Assembly: GCA_031283865.1 (NCBI GenBank)
Contig: JAITAX010000026.1
Coordinates: 1-11,640, forward strand
Origin: Eubacteriales Family XIII. Incertae Sedis bacterium
GTDB lineage: Bacteria; Bacillota; Clostridia; Peptostreptococcales; Anaerovoracaceae
Direction of reading: 5' to 3'
DNA: 11,640 nt
This document shows positions 7,847 through 11,640 of this stretch, in pieces; the first letter of the stretch is position 1; the number at the start of each line of letters is the position of its first letter. The notes under the pieces are model-generated. The model was not told the DNA's origin and ran no database searches. It was given only the letters and a program-made list of their open reading frames with translations. The translations under genes were made by a program, and so were the position numbers.

Positions 7847-8970
7847 GTCAAATCCCTCCTTTTGAAGTAAAGCGCGGCGGCGGCGCTCGCGGCGGCGAGC
7901 AGCGACGCTGACAAAGCCAAGCCCCGGCGCTCGAAGTCGCGCCACAGGATGTCGGCGAAGCCGTCCGTGAACCAGTCCCCGATGTTCACGAGGAGCTGCA
8001 CGGGCGTCAGATTCGCCAAACCGCGCAGCACCCCGCCGCAGGGAAACAGCGGCTCGGCGACGAACATCGCGGCGCAAAGTCCGACCGACGCCAAGACCGC
8101 GCCGTAGCCGCTGCGAATGAAAGCGCCCACCGCGAAGCCGAGCAGCGCGAAGCAAAGGACAAGCCCCGCCGTCATCCCGGCGCAGGCCCGGACAAGCCGG
8201 CCGACGCTAAAGTCGCTCCACGTAATCAGGGGTTTGAAATAATCGTCGACCGCGTGGTTGTACAGGCTCGATACATTGTCGTTCCACACGGCGGAATAGT
8301 CGAAGCGCAGAAAGTACAGCGCGAGCGTCGCGCCGAGCAGAACGGCGAAGAACGCGGCCGCGGCCGTCAGCGCGGCGAAGAGCTTCCGAAGCAGGATGCC
8401 CCGGCCCGTGGCGGAGGCGCAGACGATGCCCTCCGTGCCGCGCAGGTTTTCATAGCCGAGCGACAGCAGCGCGGCGAACAGAGCGATCAGCCCGCTTTCG
8501 ACCGCGAGCGCGCCGAACAGATACTTGAACAGCAGCGCGTGCAGATCCGCCGTCCCGTAGCCGAAATAGGGCGAAAGGCCGGCGTCGTTCAGCCCCTTTT
8601 CGTCGACCGCGGCCTGCAACAGCCTGTATTTTTCGCGGACATTCTCCGCGTAGGCGCCGGACAGACCGTGGCGGGCGATGTAGCGCTCTGAAATCCAATT
8701 TGTATCAAAATTGTCAAAAATATCATCAACACTCTCCCCACCGGCCGCGCCCGAAGCCGCCGCACCGGCCGTATCGACTGCATAGGCCCCCGCCGCCGCG
8801 CCCGAAGCCTCGGCAAAGCCGGCGCGAAGCTCCGCGGCGGCGGCGAAATGCGCGCGGTACACACCGTAGCTCGCGCACACGAGCACAGCGTTCACGAGAA
8901 GACAAAGCGCGGCGAATCCGAGGAGCACGGGGTCGAACAGCAGTTTTTTCAGCTCGCAGCGATAGACCAT
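7843..8970 (-). CDS. ABC-2-type transporter permease (first permease of the sigma-linked operon)
   Basis: A 375-aa membrane protein with a helix near 12-34, an extracytoplasmic segment of about 110 residues, and five more hydrophobic segments near 150-171, 196-221, 263-285, 290-306 and 350-368. After helix 2 it has ENLRGTEGIVCASATGRG (174-191) followed by K196. This resembles the E..G(T)..(L)..S..(G)R...K coupling region of ABC-2 permeases. It shares topology with the downstream permease, so the two probably form a heterodimer with the ATPase encoded upstream. Residues 55-78 are an Ala/Gly/Ser-rich low-complexity stretch in the extracytoplasmic segment, with a near repeat at a 17-residue period. 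The ATG at 8970 has a GGAGG at 8982-8986 (11 nt spacing), and the gene follows the ATPase by 41 nt. It ends in a GTGA overlap with the next gene. Substrate unknown. Confidence 0.8.
   Translation of the reverse strand: MVYRCELKKLLFDPVLLGFAALCLLVNAVLVCASYGVYRAHFAAAAELRAGFAEASGAAAGAYAVDTAGAAASGAAGGESVDDIFDNFDTNWISERYIARHGLSGAYAENVREKYRLLQAAVDEKGLNDAGLSPYFGYGTADLHALLFKYLFGALAVESGLIALFAALLSLGYENLRGTEGIVCASATGRGILLRKLFAALTAAAAFFAVLLGATLALYFLRFDYSAVWNDNVSSLYNHAVDDYFKPLITWSDFSVGRLVRACAGMTAGLVLCFALLGFAVGAFIRSGYGAVLASVGLCAAMFVAEPLFPCGGVLRGLANLTPVQLLVNIGDWFTDGFADILWRDFERRGLALSASLLAAASAAAALYFKRRDLT
7855..7860 (-). promoter_or_regulatory. Ribosome binding site that fixes a GTG start
   Basis: On the minus strand AGGAGG lies 8 nt before the GTG at 7846, inside the last codons of the upstream permease gene. 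It supports the short 417-aa product over a 520-residue reading that would begin deep inside the neighbouring gene. Confidence 0.75.
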
Positions 8971-9011
8971 GCCTCAGCCCCCCTCCGCACATCTTTCCCG
9001 AAGAACGCCGC

Positions 9012-9869
9012 TCACGCAATCACCTCGTCGCGGTAGATGCAGAGAAATACGTCCTCGAGGTTCGGCGCGACGCGCTTCGCCGCGTCTGTGCAGTCGCTTT
9101 CGCTCATAAAGCGGGTGATCGTCCGGCTTTCGTCCCGGCGCTCGGTGAGCACAAGGCAGGACGCGGGGATCGCGTCGAACGCATCCGTTTCGTAGACCTT
9201 GCCCGCAAGCGTCGCGCAGATCGCGGCAGGCGCGTCGTTCGCGAAAAGCCTGTGGTCCTTGAACAGGATCACCCTGTTCGCAATCGTTTCGATGTCCGAC
9301 ACGATATGCGTCGAGAGGATCACGATGCGGTCTTTCGAGAGCGCGGAAATGAGGTTGCGAAAGCGGACGCGCTCCTTGGGGTCCAGCCCCGCCGTCGGCT
9401 CGTCGAGGATGAGGATCTTGGGGTCGTTCAGCATGGCCTGCGCGATGCCGACGCGCTGAATCATGCCGCCCGAAAACTTTTTCATCTTCTTGTCCCGCAC
9501 CTCCGCCAGGCCGACGGTTTCAAGCAGCTCGTCCGTTCTGCGCTTCGCGGTCCGGCAGTCGATGCGCTTCACCGCCGACATGTAGTGCAGAAATTCGCGC
9601 GGGGACCGGTTCCTGTAGTAGCCGAAATCCTGCGGCAGGTAGCCGATCAGCGCGCGGTAGGCCGCGTCAAGCTTCACGATCTCATCCCCATTCCACAGAA
9701 TCTCGCCTTTCGTGGGGAAGATGAGCGTCGTCAGCATCTTAATCAGCGTCGTCTTGCCCGCGCCGTTCGGGGCGAGCAGCGCGTGTACGCCGTCCGAAAA
9801 GTCGATGCTTATGTCCTGCAAGGCGGTGAAATCGCCGTATTTCTTCGTAACCCGATCAAGCGACAGCAT
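9012..9869 (-). CDS. ABC transporter ATP-binding protein
   Basis: The 285-aa cytoplasmic ATPase that should power the two permeases encoded next to it. Motifs in order: Walker A APNGAGKTT at 33-41, Q-loop Q80 (YLPQDFG), a signature FSGGMIQ at 132-138, Walker B ILILDE at 152-157 with catalytic E157, D-loop GLDP at 161-164, and switch histidine H188 (STHI). The first Walker A glycine is Ala33. The lysine K39 and the rest are intact, so activity is expected. The C-terminal ~80 residues after the nucleotide-binding core are the extension seen in many drug- and peptide-export ATPases. The ATG at 9869 is preceded by GGAGGG (9878-9883) at 8 nt and overlaps the end of the upstream membrane protein gene by 14 nt. 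The family assignment is certain; the transported substrate is not. Confidence 0.93.
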   Translation of the reverse strand: MLSLDRVTKKYGDFTALQDISIDFSDGVHALLAPNGAGKTTLIKMLTTLIFPTKGEILWNGDEIVKLDAAYRALIGYLPQDFGYYRNRSPREFLHYMSAVKRIDCRTAKRRTDELLETVGLAEVRDKKMKKFSGGMIQRVGIAQAMLNDPKILILDEPTAGLDPKERVRFRNLISALSKDRIVILSTHIVSDIETIANRVILFKDHRLFANDAPAAICATLAGKVYETDAFDAIPASCLVLTERRDESRTITRFMSESDCTDAAKRVAPNLEDVFLCIYRDEVIA

Positions 9870-10563
9870 AACTTCTGCCCTCCGTCAGCATTTTCCTTGT
9901 CTGATAGGCGAAAGCCGCGGCCCCGGCGAGGGCGACGGCGGCGGAAACGGCAATCGGCAGGCCGGACAAAAAACGCTCCCAGCCCTCGCCCAAACCGTAG
10001 GGCGCGGCGATGTTCACAAAGGCCCAAGCCGCCGCGAACAGCGCGCCCGTCCACCGGCCGTGCAATCTTCGAAGCACAAACAGCGACAGCGCGGCGCAGA
10101 CGAACAGCGCGGACAGGCAGAGCGACAGCAGCGACGCGAACTCAAAGCCCTCCTCGAAGCACAGCAGCGTGACGACCGCGCTGTAGACGATGCCGGCGAG
10201 GGAATAGCACATCACCCGCAGGGCCGTGACCTGCGCGGCGGTATAGCGGCAGGTCTGCTTCAATTCGTAAAGGCCGCCGAACCGCTCGGCGGTTTCCGCA
10301 AAGACCGTAATGATTAAGAACAGGGACGGCGCGACCGCCGTCGCGACGGAGTATCGCAGGGTTTCGGGGGCAAGGGCCGTGATCGCGAGCAGCGGCGCGA
10401 GCGTCAGCAGGCCGAAGACGACGCCGTAGGCGGTGTCCCAAAAGATGAAGCGCGGCCCGAGATCACAAAGCAGCTCGCGAACGATCCGCCGCGCGCGCGG
10501 CGGCGCCGTAAGCCCCCGCGCCAGGATGTATTCGATGGAAGCCTCGCGCTTTTCATTGTCCAT
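9856..10563 (-). CDS. Six-helix membrane protein between ECF sigma factor and ABC ATPase (possible anti-sigma or transporter accessory protein)
   Basis: I do not recognise a named family. The 235-aa product has a charged cytoplasmic N-terminus of about 38 residues and then six hydrophobic segments near 39-65, 70-92, 115-135, 141-165, 170-190 and 202-221. Its position directly after the sigma gene, with an 11-nt overlap, is where anti-sigma factors are usually encoded. The short N-terminal domain could hold the sigma factor at the membrane. However, the zinc-binding HxxxCxxC motif of common anti-sigma domains is absent, so this is inference from context only. It could instead be a third membrane component of the transporter. 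ATG at 10563 is chosen because AAAGGAG (10574-10580) lies 10 nt upstream; the TTG at 10572 is only 1 nt from that site. It overlaps the ATPase gene by 14 nt. Confidence 0.75.
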   Translation of the reverse strand: MDNEKREASIEYILARGLTAPPRARRIVRELLCDLGPRFIFWDTAYGVVFGLLTLAPLLAITALAPETLRYSVATAVAPSLFLIITVFAETAERFGGLYELKQTCRYTAAQVTALRVMCYSLAGIVYSAVVTLLCFEEGFEFASLLSLCLSALFVCAALSLFVLRRLHGRWTGALFAAAWAFVNIAAPYGLGEGWERFLSGLPIAVSAAVALAGAAAFAYQTRKMLTEGRSYAVA

Positions 10564-11104
10564 AGTCGGCAAACTCCTTTCTCAATTTCGCAAGCAAGCG
10601 GTAGTATTTGCTTTTGACCGTACCCTCCGGCGCGCCCGCGATCTCGGCAATCTCGGCGAAGCTGCATTCGCCCCACACGTGCAGCCGGAAGATTCGCTGC
10701 GCGTCGGGCGCTTCGCCGCCGAGAAAGGCGCTCACGCGCTCCGCAAACTCCCGATCCGCCACGCGCTGCGCAAAGCCGTCCTCGTCCGAACCCGCCGCTT
10801 CATCGATTTCGGGCGCTTCAACGGCGATCCTGCGGGAGCGGGCGCGAAAGCAGTCGACGAGCTTGTTGGCCGCGATGCGGTACAGCCAAGTGCGCAGCCG
10901 CACGCGGCGCGGATCGAAGCCGCTGATCGTCCGCAAAAAGCCGATGAAGACCTCCTGCGTCACGTCAAACGCGTCGTTCTCGTTCGGCGTCTGCCTGCGG
11001 ACGAAGCCAAAAATCTCGTCGTAGTAAGCACGCACGAGCGCATCCGCGGCGGCGCGGTCGCCGCGCTTTTGCACCCTGCGGATCAAATGCCGTTCGTCGG
11101 TCAA
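10553..11104 (-). CDS. ECF-family RNA polymerase sigma factor
   Basis: An alternative sigma factor of the extracytoplasmic-function type, expected to direct RNA polymerase to its own operon and perhaps other genes. The 183-aa product has the normal ECF length and only regions 2 and 4. Region 2 spans about 20-90, with the core-binding DVTQEVFIGFLR (47-58) and the -10-reading RTWLYRIAANKLVDCFR (71-87). A short acidic linker follows (about 95-115). Region 4 spans about 125-178, with the helix-turn-helix SFAEIAEIAGAPEGTVKSKYYR (148-169). The start is TTG at 11104, preceded by AGGAG (11113-11117) at 8 nt. Upstream ATG codons would add an Arg/Cys-rich tail unlike any sigma factor and overlap the promoter region. 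It is the first gene of the five-gene minus-strand operon and overlaps the next gene by 11 nt. Confidence 0.92.
   Translation of the reverse strand: MTDERHLIRRVQKRGDRAAADALVRAYYDEIFGFVRRQTPNENDAFDVTQEVFIGFLRTISGFDPRRVRLRTWLYRIAANKLVDCFRARSRRIAVEAPEIDEAAGSDEDGFAQRVADREFAERVSAFLGGEAPDAQRIFRLHVWGECSFAEIAEIAGAPEGTVKSKYYRLLAKLRKEFADYGQ
10574..10580 (-). promoter_or_regulatory. Ribosome binding site of the six-helix membrane protein gene
   Basis: AAAGGAG on the minus strand, within the end of the sigma factor gene. Its 10-nt distance to the ATG at 10563 and 1-nt distance to the in-frame TTG at 10572 favour the ATG. Confidence 0.65.
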
Positions 11105-11112
11105 ACGCGTGT

Positions 11113-11117
11113 CTCCT
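11113..11117 (-). promoter_or_regulatory. Ribosome binding site that fixes the sigma factor TTG start
   Basis: AGGAG (minus strand, part of AAAGGAG at 11113-11119) lies 8 nt before the TTG at 11104. No ATG or GTG with a comparable site is in frame nearby. A TTG start would keep sigma factor levels low. Confidence 0.75.
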
Positions 11118-11179
11118 TTCCGTCCGGACGCGCAAAACGCGCAAAACCGGCGCGCGCCGGGGATTTCGGATCGCTTTTT

Positions 11180-11214
11180 ATTATACATTCGTTCGCGGCG
11201 AAAAAATAGTTTCA
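11180..11214 (-). promoter_or_regulatory. Candidate promoter region of the sigma/ABC operon
   Basis: On the minus strand a perfect TATAAT (11180-11185) lies about 75 nt upstream of the sigma factor start, but with no good -35 at 16-18 nt. Overlapping it is an ECF-like arrangement: TGAAAC (11209-11214), a 17-nt spacer and CGAA (11188-11191). This resembles the TGAAAC-N16/17-CGTA promoters used by some Bacillus ECF sigma factors. Autoregulation from this site is plausible but inferred from short matches. Confidence 0.4.
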
Positions 11215-11231
11215 ATTTTTTTGAATAGTTT
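11205..11231. repeat. 8-bp direct repeat AATAGTTT with 19-bp period, with an inverted repeat across it
   Basis: AATAGTTT occurs at 11205-11212 and 11224-11231. An inverted repeat TTCAA-(T)5-TTGAA spans 11211-11225. The cluster covers the -35 side of the candidate sigma operon promoter, so it could be a binding site for a regulator. AT-rich sequence produces such matches by chance fairly often. Confidence 0.3.
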
Positions 11232-11359
11232 TGCGGATATAGACCTCAAAACTTCACAGGCTTTGTTTACGGAAATTAAGAATCATCTTTCGGATTCGTG
11301 CTGTCAAGGGGGTTTGTCCGATTATGCAAAAAGATATCCGCCAGGTTAGCCGGAAACTT

Positions 11360-11400
11360 CAGCGCAACCCCCGAGCGGCGAAAGGGTTGCGTTGAATTTT
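11360..11400 (+). terminator. Rho-independent terminator-like hairpin on the plus strand
   Basis: CAGCGCAACCC (11360-11370) pairs with GGGTTGCGTTG (11384-11394) as an 11-bp stem with one G-U pair and a 13-nt loop. It is followed directly by AATTTTT. The shape is that of an intrinsic terminator reading left to right. No plus-strand gene is seen in front of it, so it may end a small RNA, stop antisense transcription from the sigma operon region, or be a remnant of a lost gene. The minus-strand side lacks a T-run. Confidence 0.5.
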
Positions 11401-11437
11401 TCAAAACCGTCGGTTGCATTAAATCGTTCGCATATTG

Positions 11438-11507
11438 CACATTCAGTATGGGCAACCCGCAGCGAAGCGGAGGGGCGGCAGGGGGTGTGGGGCTTGGCCC
11501 ACATTCA
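11438..11507. repeat. Direct repeat CACATTCA flanking a GC-rich 54-bp segment
   Basis: CACATTCA occurs at 11438-11445 and 11500-11507. The segment between is G-rich and contains two small inverted repeats, CCGC-N6-GCGG and TGTGGG-N6-CCCACA, the second overlapping the right copy. An 8-bp direct repeat around a compositionally distinct insert resembles a target duplication, but the insert is very short and has no terminal inverted repeats that I can see. Confidence 0.3.
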
Positions 11508-11511
11508 AATC

Positions 11512-11534
11512 GACGGAAAGCGAGGCTTTCCGTC
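11512..11534. repeat. Perfect 9-bp inverted repeat beside the truncated Fic frame
   Basis: GACGGAAAG (11512-11520) and CTTTCCGTC (11526-11534) form a perfect stem with the 5-nt loop CGAGG. It lies 1 nt past the stop codon of the minus-strand Fic-like fragment. On the minus strand it is followed by GATTTG, not a true T-run, so it would be a weak terminator at best. It may be part of the element that cut the gene. Confidence 0.5.
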
Positions 11535-11535
11535 C

Positions 11536-11640
11536 TTAATGCAGCTCCGCCTCTTTTACCCGGCCCAAAAGGTCTTCTATCAGCTCGGGGACAAACTGCG
11601 GGCGCGCCCCGGCATGAATGAGAACGTCGCCATCAAACAC
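11536..11640 (-). pseudogene. Fic-family protein fragment, truncated before the catalytic motif (5' part outside window)
   Basis: The minus strand from the window edge reads 34 codons and then TAA. Residues such as FDGDVLIHAGARP and FVPELIEDLLGRVKEAELH match my memory of the segment just before the active site of Fic proteins, which usually continues as HPLIKS..HYEFEFIHPFADGNGR. Here the frame stops right after that His, so the HPFx(D/E)GN(G/K)R loop that carries AMP-transfer chemistry is missing, and I do not find it further on in any frame. A perfect inverted repeat begins 1 nt after the stop. I therefore call it a 3'-truncated gene. The alternative is an unrelated short protein end. Recognition is from memory on a short segment. 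Confidence 0.55.

Larger units (their letters stand above)
11216..11535. other. Non-coding, repeat-containing intergenic stretch
   Basis: No convincing gene is seen in these 320 nt. A 107-codon plus-strand reading frame from 11298 lacks a ribosome binding site and has no recognisable protein character. The left part is AT-rich and probably holds upstream control sequence of the sigma operon, including a lone -35-like TTGACA on the minus strand (11302-11307) with a poor -10. The right part switches to a GC-rich, G-run segment (11451-11500) and contains the hairpins and direct repeats listed separately. The composition change suggests sequences of different origin. Confidence 0.5.

Noticed and set aside
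5738..7870. 710-codon plus-strand open frame overlapping galE and the second permease
   Set aside because: Its Arg/Ala-rich sequence has no motif, and it runs out of frame through galE and antisense through the permease gene.
7847..8155. Extended start of the second permease inside the first permease gene
   Set aside because: The added residues are Arg/Ala-rich shadow sequence, and AGGAGG before GTG 7846 gives a normal coupled start.
8700..10172. 490-codon plus-strand open frame across the permease and ATPase genes
   Set aside because: It is antisense to the ABC ATPase, whose Walker and signature motifs prove the minus-strand frame.
11105..11215. N-terminal extension of the sigma factor from upstream ATG codons
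   Set aside because: The extension is unlike ECF sigma factors, has no ribosome binding site of its own and covers the promoter signals. The TTG at 11104 has an ideal site.
11298..11621. 107-codon plus-strand frame in the right intergenic region
   Set aside because: There is no ribosome binding site, it runs through hairpins and the antisense of the Fic-like fragment, and it has no protein-like pattern.

Overview
The window is about 11.6 kb of GC-rich bacterial DNA. It has dense gene packing, strong GGAGG-type ribosome binding sites, occasional GTG and TTG starts, and protein families typical of anaerobic Bacillota. I infer a high-GC clostridial lineage (Clostridia in the broad sense). That placement rests on style and protein resemblance, not on a marker gene.

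Layout from left to right. (1) The 3' half of mnmA (tRNA 2-thiouridylase) and then a complete larE-type sulfur transferase, both on the plus strand. Both are ATP-dependent PP-loop enzymes of sulfur transfer. (2) Convergent to them, with a 12-nt gap, is a very large minus-strand hybrid sensor kinase of 1269 aa. It has an extracytoplasmic dCache-like sensor, HAMP, and then two consecutive kinase-plus-receiver modules. (3) A roughly 255-nt divergent intergenic region with a good sigma-A-type promoter and a leader hairpin drives galE (UDP-glucose 4-epimerase) on the plus strand. (4) Convergent to galE, with an 8-nt gap, is a five-gene minus-strand operon read from right to left: an ECF sigma factor, a six-helix membrane protein, an ABC ATPase, and two ABC-2-type permeases. 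The genes overlap or nearly touch, so they are probably one transcript. The plan resembles the Bacillus subtilis sigY operon, in which an ECF sigma factor is co-encoded with regulators and an ABC transporter. (5) The last ~430 nt are AT-richer and mostly non-coding. They hold the promoter region of the sigma operon, several direct and inverted repeats, a terminator-like hairpin with no obvious gene in front of it, and at the right edge a minus-strand fragment that looks like a Fic-family protein cut off just before its catalytic loop.

The most notable items are the self-contained ECF sigma/membrane protein/ABC exporter unit with a polytopic protein where a soluble or single-pass anti-sigma factor would be expected, the double hybrid kinase with an enlarged Ala-rich sensor segment, and the repeat-rich junction beside the truncated Fic reading frame. 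I saw no CRISPR array, tRNA, rRNA or complete insertion sequence.
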